A stretch of DNA of 64,000 bases from Allodiplogaster sudhausi (GCA_945643635.1 CALZFC010000161.1:213501-277500), one strand, 5' to 3'; positions 46,348 to 58,561 are shown, counted from the first letter of the stretch. A program made the numbers and translations. Notes: generated by a model from the sequence alone, not told the origin.

Positions 46348-46960
46348 TAATGTGATATTTTGCTAGACAACAACAGTTGTTGAAGTAAGTGTCCTTCTAA
46401 CATCTTGACCTTGTTCTAAACTTGGCTACTTGCAGGACTGCCCCATCGAAGGCGTCCACTTCCGGATGGAACACACAGAAGCCGCCAGAACGACGCCAGA
46501 CAACCTCCAGTCGCGGACAGGCTTCGACATCTTCAGGAGGAGGAACTAAAGTCCAAAGGGTCAAGCTCACTAGACCGACATTTAAGAAGAAGAACTCATG
46601 AGGTTTCTTCCTGTTCCTGATCCTGTTCTTTTTTATCATTGTTGATACAGATGATAAGATAAAGTTTGTTAACTTTCTTGCACTCTCTCGCACACACTCA
46701 TACTCGCACACTGCGAACACTGAGGGTATGGTGGTTTCTTTCTGTATATCAAACGGACAAACTCCCGCCTGCTCTATCTCACTCGGACGACAGCGAGAGT
46801 TCAAAATGTTTGCTGCTGACAATAGATCATTTTTTTGTAGTTTGATCTTTCGTGTGATCAGGCCGACCACGTCGACAAAGCCATTTGATTGTTATTCACA
46901 ATGATATATAATAAATATTTTACTTCAACAACTGTTGTTGTCTAGCAAAATATCACATTA
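46348..46960. repeat. 3' repeats of the DIRS-like element
   Basis: Bases 46348-46388 and 46920-46960 are perfect 41-base inverted repeats. In addition, AGCCATTTGATTGTTAT occurs directly repeated just before each. Such split direct and inverted repeats are typical of DIRS/PAT elements. Between them a frame at 46436-46601 after a TTGCAG acceptor reads KASTSGWNTQKPPERRQTTS and ends KKKNS; it may be an element-encoded basic tail. Confidence 0.6.
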
Positions 46961-46969
46961 TACACGGAT

Positions 46970-47214
46970 ATTTTTTTCAAAATGGATGGATTTGGCGTTT
47001 TTGATGCGCTCGAGCGATACAAAGTAAGAGGGTGCTCAGATCTCCAGTAGCCAATTCTCTACCCGTGATATTTAAAATGAATATAACTCTGGAATGATAA
47101 GATGAAATACATTCAAACTTTCCCTATCTAAGTTTTACGATGAGACAAACTGATCCATGCATTAAAAATGATATGTTAATTATTCGTCGGAGACCTCCTT
47201 TAACTCTTCTTCTT
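46970..47214. other. short spacer, no gene
   Basis: Nothing recognisable apart from A/T-rich DNA. Confidence 0.4.
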
Positions 47215-47395
47215 TCTCTTCTTCTTCTTTCTTTTGCTCTCTCTCTCAATTAGCCATGCTAACGAACTGCGAAATATAGTGATGATGCGGTTCAGGCCTG
47301 CCTCGAGATAGGCGACGAAGCAACTGCATGAGCATCAAAAACATTTCAGTGTTCATCCTTCTCCCTCTCCGCCTGCTCGCATAGACCGAACAAAA
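47215..47395 (+). repeat. CT-headed dispersed repeat, copy 4, truncated
   Basis: Closely matches 33830-34000 (CTCTCTCAATTAGCCATG start) and stops at CATAGACCGA. Confidence 0.65.
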
Positions 47396-47549
47396 ACGAT
47401 TTAAAAGATGTGGTAAGCTGTAAAAAATATATCTATATAACATACTTCTGTAAATGACGTGTTTATTAATTTACCTCACTCGTAATATTCATTTTTGCGT
47501 GGGAGTTTCCACTTGTTTCCCAGCTAGCGCGGCTGCCCATCTCGAGAGT

Positions 47550-48310
47550 CTCGAAATGAAGATAATTTATTGTATTAACTTTTCGTCTCATAATGTCATT
47601 TCATGCTTGACCAGCCGATGTTGTTTCATCTGGAAACTTGATGATATCTGAGAAGAATACGACGAATGTGATACTAGAAACGAAACATGGCATTTTCTGA
47701 GATATATTTTGTTTCATCATCATGTTCGTTTATTATTTTATAATTAAACTTATTAGTGATCATAAAGAAAATTATTCATGGGGTAAATGGTGCTTTTTTA
47801 AAATACATAATGAAATTTAGATACTTTTGAGAATCTTTGTGAATATGTTTTTTTTTCTGTTTGATAATTAAATATCATGAAACGACTGAAATTGCACTTT
47901 TGAACAACGTGATAACTTTTGCCTCGTTCCTCGACTCGGAACGAATTTGGGAATTTTTCTATTTCTCTTTGTGTGCACTGCACTGCACTGCGGCGTGCCA
48001 ATCCAGCTTGCAGCCGAAAAACAAGACCCGTTTCTATTTTCTGCTTCTGAAGCTAACAGAATTCTACCGTCTGAAGCTAAATTCCAAAATTCTCGAGATC
48101 AAAATATATCGACAGAACAAAAGATCTAGCGCGCGAATTCCACGCCTGTCCCATTTCCAGTTCACACATTATGAGCTTGCGAATGAATTAGCTGATTTTT
48201 TCACTATGTTCATAGGTAATGCTACTTGGTGTTAAGGGAAGGGAATTGAAAGGAGAATGATAGGGATCGAAGGATTGTGTTATGTTAAAGGCTGGGCGGA
48301 GTCAAGGGTC
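47550..48310. repeat. third copy of the sequence between tandem units X and Y
   Basis: Blocks match 55550-55620 and 56770-57080, including GCTAAATTCCAAAATTCTCG and the ATTATGAGCTTGCGAATGAA phrase. It shows that a further phosphatase-like unit once lay to the left. Confidence 0.55.
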
Positions 48311-48324
48311 GGCGGGTGGGTGGA

Positions 48325-48458
48325 AAAAATTATAGCATGGTTTCTTTAGATCTTACCCCATTGCATTCATATTCTTGTTCAACTTTCATTAATAAACAAA
48401 AACTAATGTGGGAACAGCAATAATAGAGCCTAAACAGAATATCCAAGATTTACCTTAG
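48325..48458. repeat. inverted repeat, left arm (partner 49690-49825)
   Basis: About 134 bases are the near-perfect reverse complement of 49690-49825, 1.2 kb away. They may be ends of an insertion or the trace of an inversion; no target duplication was identified. Confidence 0.7.
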
Positions 48459-48497
48459 CGGAGGCTGGCGTAGTGGTGGGCGGAGCTAAACTTAGAC

Positions 48498-48612
48498 CTA
48501 GGGGCCGAGGACGGGGTGGGACTTGGGAAGATTTGTCGGGAAGACCTCGAGCTTCTTAATGTTGTCGTACCCGTGCTGGTTCGTCTTCTTCGCGTCCAGC
48601 CGTGCTATTAAT
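48498..48612 (-). pseudogene. stranded last exon of the phosphatase-like family
   Basis: After a TTCCTAG acceptor the frame reads LIARLDAKKTNQHGYDNIKK, then LEVFPTNLPKSHPVLGP and TAG. Gene Y has the equivalent exon at 57089-57238 (NEQDNIKKLQVFPTNLHKSH). Here it is separated from gene X by about 3.2 kb of inserted sequence. A fragment of its 5' border recurs inverted at about 51735-51755. Confidence 0.6.
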
Positions 48613-49276
48613 CTAGGAAGAAAAGTAAAACGAACTTTTGTTGAAACCTGAGTCAACAATAATCAGAACTTCAAGCATCTTTTGGGCGTTTTAGTATGGA
48701 AAATGGGAAAGATGAGTAAAGTTTCCTTCAAACTTTGTTCATGATACAAACCGTATCAATGTTGAAAGTTCGTTTACGTTTGGACATGCGGAACGAGATA
48801 GTGTGCAAAAGTGAGAGGGCAAAAGTGTGTAGAAGGCTGCTTACTTTCTTTTACACTGTTTTCGTCTCTCACTTTTACACACTATTGCATGGCAGAGACA
48901 AAAGATGATGCACTTTTAAATGTGACACAACTATCAACAAAGAACCAGTGGAATTTGAAACATGCTCGGCCTAGTTAATTTTTTGGAGGCAACTAAACTT
49001 GTTTGCCCTCGACAACTAGTCGCTTTTAAATACAATTCTTTGTTTATTCGAGTTAATTTTATAAATTTTACTTGATGTTTCATTACGAGAGTGTTGTGTT
49101 CTTCAGTAGAAAGATGGGTAAGCATCTTTCTGCTGTAGAAACCGAATTTATGCTCGAGCGTAAACTCACCGTTGGTTCATGTTAGAAATGTTCGCATATA
49201 TCATTTGTTAGAATATATTTGATATGCATTAACACCTCAATGTTTTTCGCTGAAGAAAACGCTTCCATTTAGTCTA

Positions 49277-49651
49277 TTGAAGTGGTCGGAGCTAAGATGC
49301 GGAGTGGATAGAATCGCGGAGAGGAATCGAGTTCGCCGTACGCATACCAAGCACTCGGCGCCAGATAGGCGCCCAGTAATTGATGGGCGCCACATCTCTT
49401 CCATTCTTCAGGTATGCACTATGCTATTCCATTTACCTTCTTTAAAGCCAAAATTCACTTCTAAACTTAGGTTAGAATTAGCTTTTATACTATGGCACGC
49501 CCCATGAAAATGTTTGCTGTTATTTTTATGCTTCATGATGCGTTATTCATATGTCTGTTCAGCTTGTGATTGCGATGTCCGACTCGCCATTCGCGACTAG
49601 TCAAGGTGAACTTCTTCAATGGCGCGGCAACATTCTTGGCGCCGGCGCGAG
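49277..49651 (+). CDS. two-exon fragment of an unknown gene
   Basis: An exon ending at a CAG|GTATGC donor (49411) reads DRIAERNRVRRTHTKHSAPD and then RHISSILQ. The next exon, 49563-49651 after a TTCAG acceptor, reads LVIAMSDSPFATSQGELLQW and ends at a GTAGGT donor. The join is in phase. No further exon was placed and no family recognised. Confidence 0.4.
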
Positions 49652-49689
49652 GTAGGTAGCAGGGGCTGCTGCTGTTCCCGCGGGAAGAT

Positions 49690-49825
49690 AAGGTAAATCT
49701 TGGATATTCTGTTTAGGCTCTATTATTGCTGTTCCCACATTAGTTTTTGTTTATTAATGAAAGTTGAACAAGAATATGAATGCAATGGGGTAAGATCTAA
49801 AGAAACCATGCTATAATTTTTTAAT
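49690..49825. repeat. inverted repeat, right arm (partner 48325-48458)
   Basis: See left arm. It overlaps the start of the intron after the exon at 49563-49651. Confidence 0.7.
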
Positions 49826-50033
49826 GCAAGAAACCTACCTGTATGCCGTATACCTACATCTGTACCCAATTGTTCCTTATCTAATATTCAACCAGCTTCT
49901 ATAATCAAATCTACTTCGTTTTTTAATCAACAAAGTGAAATGAAAAACTTATTGTAGAGTGTACTACTCAAATCCGTGTTGTCACATTGGAGTATTATTT
50001 CGCGTATTGTAAATAAACGAAATAAACTATAAT

Positions 50034-50869
50034 GGCAGGCGGCTGGTGGCGCATGATGGACGATGTCGATCTGAAGGGCGGAATGGAGCTGGCCTTCGTG
50101 TGCGGCTCCTTCAATCGCTGCTACCTCGCCGCCATGGACAACGGCAAATATCAATTTTTGTTATTGCAGGAAATAAATGTCACTGTTGATTGCTTGTGAA
50201 AACAGTATGGGCTAGATTTGGCTCCCACGCCATGCGGGGTGGACAAAGTTGACTACAACATTTGTTAACAAATCAGGTGGGTCTGTGAAATAGTCTCTGC
50301 CTGTTTAGCCATGGAATCAGTCCTTTCATTACTGCTCTTGGGTTACTGTATTAGTTAAGTTAAACCTACTGAAGATGCTTAATATTTGCCTTAAGATTGG
50401 CGGACCGCATCCAGAAGGAGAATCGCCAAATCCCGAGGAGATCTTTCTTCTTCTGAAGACGCCTGATGAGACCAAGATAAGGAATAGACTTCGCGTTATC
50501 GTTTAAAGACACGGTATGGATTAATGTATTGAATAAATACGTACTGGGGACCCTGTATTTGCAGTCTGAAGACGGGTTACGGTAAGTACATTGACCTCAG
50601 GATGACCGAGGATAGAAAGAAGGCCAAGGAGTGCGACAGATCCTATGTCTATGTTCATTTCCTACTACTCTCTTCTTATTCTCCAAAGAATAGATCAAGG
50701 GCAGGCACGTCTCCATCAACGTTACGGTACACAGTGTCCTCTCCCATTCGATACAGTAATCCAGATTCTGTGCTCAGGACCGCTCGACCGTGAAGCGTGC
50801 TCAAGAACAGGGCGATCTGCATGAGGTGTTGCTGGAAAGGCCGAAGAAGATGAAGTCTGATCGGTACTG
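50034..50869 (+). pseudogene. frg-1: FRG1-like gene, incomplete and probably inactive
   Basis: Segments match the FRG1 family, nuclear actin-associated proteins with a beta-trefoil fold. From ATG 50034 the frame reads GGWWRMMDDVDLKGGMELAF and then YLAAMDNGKY. A second block (about 50398-50500) reads GPHPEGESPNPEEIFLLLKT then PDETKI. A third, from about 50567, reads LKTGYGKYIDL. The last exon, from 50777 after a GTGCTCAG acceptor, gives QGDLHEVLLERPKKMKSDRY-C and stop, the diagnostic FRG1 ending. The donor after PDETKI reads GAATAG instead of GT, no donor follows the first block, and the central trefoil part is missing. The order is preserved, so this is a decayed partial copy. Confidence 0.7.
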
Positions 50870-51120
50870 CTAAATATTAATTGATATTTTTTTTAAGTAT
50901 CCGTAGTTGATCTTATGATTGAATATTCCATAGTATAAAACTGCTTTTGTTTTCAAAGTATCTAGTTTATTACATATTTTTTTTATTTATCCTACCGTAC
51001 ACTAAGCTGGCTATACCATATAAATTCCTTGCTTCATTAAATCATTTCTCCATAAATTGAGTTTATTTTCCCTCATGTTCTTCAAATGTGTTGAATTTGT
51101 TGATGGGAGGGAGAGAGAGA

Positions 51121-51164
<44 letters not shown>

Positions 51165-51812
51165 GCGTTCCGTCCATAGAACCGATCACATAGATAATGT
51201 TTGTGTTAACTGACTAGAGATGGGTACTGTAGTTTTGATCGTAAAGCTTCTCTTGTTACCTAATTGTTGTTATTACTAGTTGGTTAATCTCATGTTTGTT
51301 AATTGAATAAATTCCTTGTTCCTTAATGACTTGCTTCCAAAACGAGTAAGCCTGGCCAAAGCCGATGCAGCACCGACGTAATTCCGGTGACTAGAAAGTG
51401 GGAAGCAGAGGTGATAATACCTCTCTCTCTCTATCTGTCTCTCTCATTCTATCGCTGTCTCTTCCTCTCTATCTCTCTTTCTCTGTCTCTGTCTCTCTTT
51501 CTCTATCTATGCCTCTCCTAGCGGTATCAATAAGTTGTTGCTCATGGATTACAAAACCGAAAAAATGTAGTCCAACAAATAGCAAATGTATAAGACAACA
51601 CATGAAAAAAGCTGCTCCTAAGACTCCCTTGTTAAAAGAAAAGAATGAAAAGTTGTATCATCTTTCACTCCAAAACCTAAAGCAACTTGTTCTGAAATGT
51701 TCATGAACTTTTTGTGAAACTGGCACCACTTTTGCCTAGATTAATAGCACGGCAGGTCACTAATAAATATATTATCTTAATTTTTATTTAAAAAAAATTA
51801 AAATTCTACAAA
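50870..51812. other. gene-free, GA and CT microsatellites
   Basis: (GA)n at 51110-51165 and CT-rich DNA at 51420-51500. Near 51735-51755 an inverted fragment of the 48590-48612 exon border marks the edge of the sequence inserted into unit X. Confidence 0.45.
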
Positions 51813-54800
51813 TTACGTCATAACGTCGAGCCTCTCCATCATAAATGCTGTGATGTTCAGGTGAGGGCGTACTTGTGCAGCGAGGATGTAGAAGACCAGG
51901 TGTCCTTCCTGCAATCATTTCCATAGAATACGTACGATGGCCAATATTACGGATGTTTCCGAATTCTGACAATAATAGCAGTATCCTACCACAACGTTCT
52001 GGAAGGAGCCGTATCGAGACGTTTTCACCGCCACCACATGAGATAGGACTTCCTTCTGAAGATATAAAATAAAGATGAAATATCAAATATCATAGATCAA
52101 AAATTAAAGATCAAAGATCAAATATCATAGATCAAGGATCATAGATCAAAGACGCACAAACGAAATTTTCTCCTTCTTGCGAGGAGCATGCAGAAGCTGG
52201 CGACGCACGTTGATCATGGCGGCCAGCTGGCAGGAGCGGCCGCAGCCCGTGCCGTCCTGGATGAAGACCTGGAGGGGAAGAGAGTGAATGAGAGAAGGGT
52301 GAGAGAGTGATGGAGAGAGAATGTGTGTGAGAGAGAGAGGGAGCGATTGAGAGAGAGAGAGAGGAATAGAGAGGTGAGAGGGAGAGAGAGAAAGAGAGAA
52401 AGAGAGAAAGAGGGAGAAAGAGTGTACCCTGTGGCGTTTGACATTCTTCGTCTGGACGAAGTTGTCAAAGTTCGATTGCTCAAACTCAATCGCATCCTGA
52501 ATGGAAAAGAAAAGATTGACCAGCCAAGAGTCCATCTTTTTTACGCAATCAGATGTTTCATACTTTTTTTTTGTATTTCAAAACAGTCATAAATCTCGCC
52601 AGTATGCCGGACATGTAGTCGGGAAGGCGTCCCTCCTGCCAGCATGTCACATTGGTGTGATTGATGACGGCCGACTTCTCTATCATCCTACCGTCGAGGC
52701 TGCGCAATTCCACGTGCATGACGCGTTGCTCGCTATACTTCTCAAAATACCATAGGTTTAGAGAAGAATTACATTTTGTAAACATCTCGATTCCATTGAA
52801 TCCACACACCTCTTTCTCGACGCGCACCGTAATTATGTGCTTCTTGTCATAAGAGAGCATCACAGATAGACGCTCCTCCTGTTCGGCCGGAGATCTGAAG
52901 ATAAGCTGCTCTGCTTTAAGAAAGTGAGCAAATATGCGTATGTTCCATCCGTACATATATGTTTGCTGGTCCTTCTTGGCGCTCTTCTCCTCGCCACTTT
53001 CCTTGCACTCAGAATCGCCTCCAGCACTCGCGCGATCCTTGCCGACAAAAGCTTCGACCAGCTCCTGCAGCTCTTGCGGCTTGCCTGCTTTCGGCAGATT
53101 CAGGCCAATCTGTGTATGTGTTCTATTACTTATTATTTTTATCACTCTTTTGTCTGAGTTGACAATATTGCTCATGTCAATATTTCTTGTTTCATGCTTG
53201 TTTTCTCATATTCGTATTGATAGTTAATTTGAATTGTCAATCTGACGTCCTGCTCGGATTGATAGCGAATATGCACAATGCTGCCGATTCCCATCTCAAC
53301 CGCAGTCTCCCAAAACACTCGGTCACGATCTGGACGAAAGCATATATCGGTTATTATTTTTATTTTATTTTAATAATTTGTTATATCATTTATTTTATTG
53401 TATTATTATTTCTATAGCAATTTTTTTGTCATTATCCTTATTTTACATGAGATATACATATTATCATCAATTACAGTAACCTGGCCAACAATGATGCCGC
53501 CACTTCCTCTGACGACATTCGCGTTGAGACGCGGCAAAACGCCGTAGCGTGGCAGCGCCGTCTGCTTCACGATTGGCGTAGAGAATCTTGAAAATTCAAA
53601 ATTATATTCGAATTCAATTTGGCGGGAACATTTAACCTCTGAGCCAGGCGCCACTTGTTCACCGTCTCCACTGAACCATACTCGTCTGGTTTCGTGTCGG
53701 CCGGCGGGTAAACGTCGCCTGCGTTGTGCACGTACTTAACAAGTTGCTGAAAGACAGATCAAGATCAAATATCCTAGCTGTAATTAACTTTAAAAAAGAT
53801 GTAAACATAACTTGTCAATGCGCAGGTCAATCTCCTCGAAACGGAAGCGACCCACCGCCTTCTGAAGTTCTGAAGAGAAAAATGCAAATACTTGAATATA
53901 TGTATGTATATATAACATATGCGAGTTAAATGACTTTTTTTGCATAGTCAATGCATTGACCATAAGCATCTAATTTTTCTAATTTATATTCTCATTTATT
54001 TATCAGTGAGTGCGGGAAATTTAAATTTTCACGCTATGCGGGAAATTCAAATTTTCCTCCGCTCAAGGCCAACCTTTCATGCGGCGCTCGATCTGCTCCT
54101 CGGGGGCGTTTGGGAGTTCTCCCGACGCCTCGTTAAAGGTCGCCTCGTCCGTGTCAGTCATGGTGAAGATCTTTTCTTTCTCCTTCTCCATCTTTTCCTT
54201 CTCCGTCTCCGTCTTTTCCTTCTCCGTCTGCTTCTTTTCCGTCTCCATCTTTTCCCTCTCCTTCTCCATCTTTTCCCTCTCCATCTTCTCCTTCTCCATT
54301 TTCTCCCTCTCGTTCTTCTGCTTTTCCCTGCGACGCTTCAAGACGACTGGAAAGGATTAATCGATATTGATCAATTGACAAATATCGCTTTACCGGCAAC
54401 GATGACTGCGCAAGCCACGAGAGCCAGGCAAACGAAGGCAGCGCCGCCAGCGATAGCCCAGACGATGAAGCCAGACTGAAAAAAATTGAAGTAAAGTCAG
54501 AGGGTTTATGAAAGAAGGCAGCAATCGTAGTAAGCTTTTATTAAACAGATATAATCTTCTGGTTCCCCTTCTGCCGAACCTCCTCAGCAACCACTTCGCC
54601 GGTGACAGTGCTCGGAATGCCAGTGGTAGTGGGCAGAGTCGTTGTCGTCAAGTAGTCAGAATACTGGCCAATGACGTCATCGATGCTCGCATTGATCCAC
54701 GCATCCGTGTTGCAGACGCCATCCTTTGCGCCTTCCGAGTATACTGGCTCGTTAGAATCGAAGTCTTTGACAGGTATACATCCCGCCGTCTGATTCTTCG

Positions 54801-55051
54801 TGCACATCTTATTGTCAAATTTTTCCCACGATCCATCTAGAAGAACAACTTCAATCGAGCACCACGTGCCATCTTTGCATGGGCGCGGCTTTCCTTCGGC
54901 GGTATTACACTTCTGAAAGTAAAAAAAAAATTGTTTTGGGAAAATTAGTTCTCATGTCAGCAAGAATTATACAAACCGCAGTACCACTCATTTCCACGCA
55001 GACGCAGATGTTCTCTTCGACGGTGCAAACTAAATTGGATACGATTATCAT
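51813..55051 (-). CDS. X: receptor-type tyrosine phosphatase-like protein, catalytically dead
   Basis: Exons: 54977-55051, 54547-54912, 54394-54475, 54074-54346, about 53812-53869, 53637-53746, 53481-53586, about 53170-53329, 52955-53109, 52810-52910, 52564-52740, 52428-52496, 52158-52268, 51990-52055 and 51813-51908. The ectodomain ends in a Thr-rich stretch, then the membrane segment FIVWAIAGGAAFVCLALVAC and a KRRR stop-transfer. A long Glu/Lys coiled coil follows. The phosphatase-like domain shows LPRYGVLPRLNANVV, WQEGRLPDY in place of the WPD loop, and VFIQDGTGCGRS in place of HCxxGxGRS, so the catalytic Cys is Asp. Exon 53170-53329 lacks 13 bases relative to Y (and one more later), breaking the frame there. 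All other joins fit. Probably a young pseudogene unless those gaps are errors. Confidence 0.7.
52082..52155. repeat. GATCAAA heptamer array in an intron of X
   Basis: About ten imperfect 7-base units of the form GATCAAA/GATCATA. The equivalent intron of Y has a longer array at 57600-57700. Confidence 0.75.
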
Positions 55052-55354
55052 TTGATATTCATTCTAAAAAATAATAGCAAGAAACAGGAGCATGAATTAA
55101 GAAGATGTTATTATAATATTTTCATCGGTAAATTTATAATAATGATAAATTATTGTGGGCTACAAATTGCAGGAGCTATTAACATAGCTCGAAGTACGAA
55201 GTTTGATAAGATGTAATGGAGAGGGGTTGAGTGGCGAGAGGAAGATAAATGACTGACGGCGAGGTGTGCCCACAAATGAGAAGGCAGTCGAGAAGAGCAG
55301 CCAAGAGACACGGGCGATTCGAGATGAAATTATACAAGTACCCCGATCAGGCCG

Positions 55355-55362
55355 CTTTTATA
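55355..55362 (-). promoter_or_regulatory. TATA box upstream of gene X
   Basis: TATAAAAG on the minus strand, about 300 bases upstream of the first codon of X. The surrounding 40 bases (GAGTATAAAAGCGGCCTGAT and onward) are almost identical upstream of Y at 61470-61477. The conservation between copies supports a promoter; the start site would be near 55330. Confidence 0.5.
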
Positions 55363-55699
55363 CTCATTTGCTTGCACTTTTTCAGAAAAATTACCATTAA
55401 TTTCGCAATTTATGGAAAAATTCGTAGTTTCAGATATGAATTGTCAGCAAAAGAGTGGTGCCAAATCACGTATAAAAGTTGATTTTAGTTAACCTTTCAA
55501 TTCAAATTCCATATTATTGTGACTCTTTTGATGATATTCTATGCCCACTTTTCGTCTCATAAAGACATTTCAGGCATGTCAAGCCGTTATTGTTTCATCC
55601 GGAAACTTGACGTTGTGCTCCTTCTTGGCATTAATAACATCAATGTCCCGTATTGAGAAAGAGAGAGAAGAAAGACATGGGACGAGAGAAAGTGTCTTT

Positions 55700-56035
55700 A
55701 TTCTCGCTTTGTCTCTCTCTCTCTCTCTCTTCTCTCTCTTCTCTCTCTCATTTCTCTCTTCTCTTTCTCTCTCTCTCACTCATCTCTTCTCCTTCTCTCC
55801 CCACCGCAATATGCCATACTAAATGAAGCGACAAGGCGGTTCATGGAAGGCAAGCGAAGAAGCATCTGGAGTAATAGCAGAGATATTTCAGTGCTCATCC
55901 TTCAGTCTGCTCGCCTGCTCGCATAGACCGAGCTACGCCGTCCAGATCGAATCTTCTCCTGCGTATGTCACGTCAGTAAGGAAAACCTCAACTCTGTTTC
56001 GGTAAGGCTCACTTTCTCTTCGTATTCGCTGATAG
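55700..56035 (+). repeat. CT-headed dispersed repeat, copy 5
   Basis: CT tract, then a degenerate head and the GCTCGCATAGACCGAGCTAC block, ending CACTTTCTCTTCG. It lies upstream of the X promoter, and copy 6 lies at the same place upstream of Y. Confidence 0.65.
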
Positions 56036-57088
56036 CCTTTTACGAAACCAAGATCTGTTTCAGCAATCGATTCAAGTGCAATAGTCTCGATTCACGAGCA
56101 AGAGAACAATTCGTAAAGTTCTTCAAAGGTCATCCTTGAAGATACGGCGATACAGCGGTGCAGCTCACACGAATGTATCAGTGAGATATTTTAAGAGATT
56201 TTAGGACCTATCCGTTTTGACTCATCAACCATCTAACTAATCTTTCAAAAATAGACCCTTTTTTAATATTTTAAGGCCCAAAAATTGTTTTTCTCAAAAA
56301 CAACCGCCATGGAGAATGTTTTTAATCAATTTAGAAAAAGATTTGTGACTTACCGTTGACCTACCGTAACCTCCGATTATGGTTATTAACCTCCGGTTTC
56401 CTCACCTCAACTAAACCCCCTGGGGCACGCAAACCGTTTTGTTAAAGAATGCATAAAAATGTCATAAATAATTTGTTCATACGAGTACGTTATCAATGAC
56501 TATTTCGAAAAAAAAACTGCATTTCGGGCCGGCGGGTGAGAGCTTAGCCCATGTAGTCAGAAAACAAAGGAAGACTACGCCTAATTACCTATGCCACATG
56601 AAAGCCCAGTCTTTTCTACGTGTTAGATACGATCTACCTGCCGAATTGGGCTACGGGAAAGCTTCGATATGTTTGCTTGAACCGCGAACTCATGGTGGGG
56701 CCTGCCCAGAAAATCCCATTTTCTCGCCAACCTTTTAAATGTCGCAAGGAAGAAGTCAAGCCGTCGTTCGGTTCTACATTGCACTGCACGGCTACGCCCC
56801 AATCCGGCTTGCAGCAGAAAAAATACCCGTTTCTATTTTCTGTTTTTGAAAATTACACTATTTTACCGCCTGAAGCCAAATTCCAAAATTCTCGAGATCA
56901 AAATATATCAAAAGATCAAAAGATTCCACTGCTGTCCCATTTATAGCTCAAACATTATGAGCTTGCGAATGAATTAGCTTCTTTTTCCACAATGCTTTTA
57001 TAAGTAATGCTACTGGTTTTAAGGGAAGGAAATTGAAGGAAGAATGGGAGGAGTCGAAGGAGTGTGTTATGTTAAAGAATGGGCGGAG
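56036..57088. other. intergenic DNA between tandem units X and Y
   Basis: Related to 47550-48310 and, for a short piece, to 31080-31200. No gene is supported. Confidence 0.45.
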
Positions 57089-57599
57089 TCAACAGTCAGT
57101 GGACTTAGAAGTTAGCGGAGTCAAGCTTAGACCGGGGGGGCCGGGAATTGGGTGAGACTTGTGGAGATTTGTCGGGAAGACCTGGAGCTTCTTAATGTTG
57201 TCCTGTTCGTTCAGGCTCTTCTTGTTAAGTACCCTAATAAATATATGGATTATTTTAATTTTAACTAAATAATTTATATTTAGTTTGATCTGTATTTATT
57301 GTCGACTCCTTCTTCAAAGTACTTCATAGCGTCGATGCTCTTTCTTATGAACTTTGAGATGCGGTGGAGAGCCTCCTGCCTCTTCAGGAGAGGGCGTACT
57401 TGTGCAGCGAGGATGTAGAAGACCAAGTGTCCTTCCTGCAATCATTTCCATAGAATAAGTACGATGGCCAATATTACGGATGTTTCCGAATTCTGACAAT
57501 AATAGCAATGTCCTACCACAGCGTTCTGGAAGGAGCCGTATCGAGACGTTTTCACCGCCACCACATGAGATAGAACTTCCTTCTGAAGATATATAATAA

Positions 57600-57700
57600 A
57601 GATCAAAGATCACGGATCAAGGATCAAGGATCATAGATCAAAGATCAAATATCAAAGATCAAAGATCAAATATCATAGATCAAAGATCAAAGACTCACAA
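57600..57700. repeat. GATCAAA heptamer array in an intron of Y
   Basis: About fourteen imperfect 7-base units containing GATC; longer than the matching array in X. Confidence 0.8.
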
Positions 57701-58304
57701 ACGAAATCTTCTCCTTCTCGCGAGGAGCATGCAGGAGCTGGCGACGCACGTTGATCAGGGCGACCAGCTGGCAGGAGCGGCCGCAGCCCGTGCCGTCCTG
57801 GATGAAGACCTGGAGGGGAAGAGAGGGAATGACGGATGAGAGAGAGAAAAAGCGAGACGGTAAGATGAGTTCGGAAAGACAGGGAGGGAGCGAGAAAGTG
57901 AAACAGAGAGAGAGAGAGAGAGAACGAGAGAGAGAGAGAGAGTGAGAGAGAGAGTGAGAAAGAAGGATGGAATGTCAGAGAGATCAGACAGAAAAAATAT
58001 TCGTGATATTTTACGATTTGAGACACTAATATATTAACATGATCATCAACACACTATACTATTCGTAAAAGATGCAGGAAGAACTTGGAGGAATTCGATT
58101 CCAAGAAATTACGCCGATTCCAGGAGGATCCCAGAAACGCTTTTGCCATATTTTGTCGTTTTCTAAGATTCTCGGACAATTTTTAATGTTGATATCTAAT
58201 TAGCTATCCGTCTGACGTACTCTTTCCTTCATTCCTCAGTTATCTTGAAATTGTGAAAAATTCTTGAATTTTTTGTCGAAATTATGTGCGATTTTTAAGC
58301 CAGA

Positions 58305-58519
58305 TAAAAGGTGAGAGAGAGAAAGAGAGAGATTGTATAAGAGAGATAGAGGTAGACGGAGAGAGAGAAAGCGAGAGAAAGAGGAAGAGAGAACAACGGA
58401 GAGAGGGCGAGGTAGAGATAGGAAGAGAGAGATGGAGAGTGAGAGAGAGTGGAGGGAGAGAGATATGGATATAGTGAGAGAGTGCAGGAGAGCGAGAAAG
58501 TTGGATAGATAGAAGGAGG

Positions 58520-58561
<42 letters not shown>

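Noticed and set aside
46397..46870. 157-codon minus-strand open frame
   Set aside because: Overlaps the repeats of the DIRS-like element; the plus-strand frame at 46436-46601 has a splice acceptor and a more protein-like composition.
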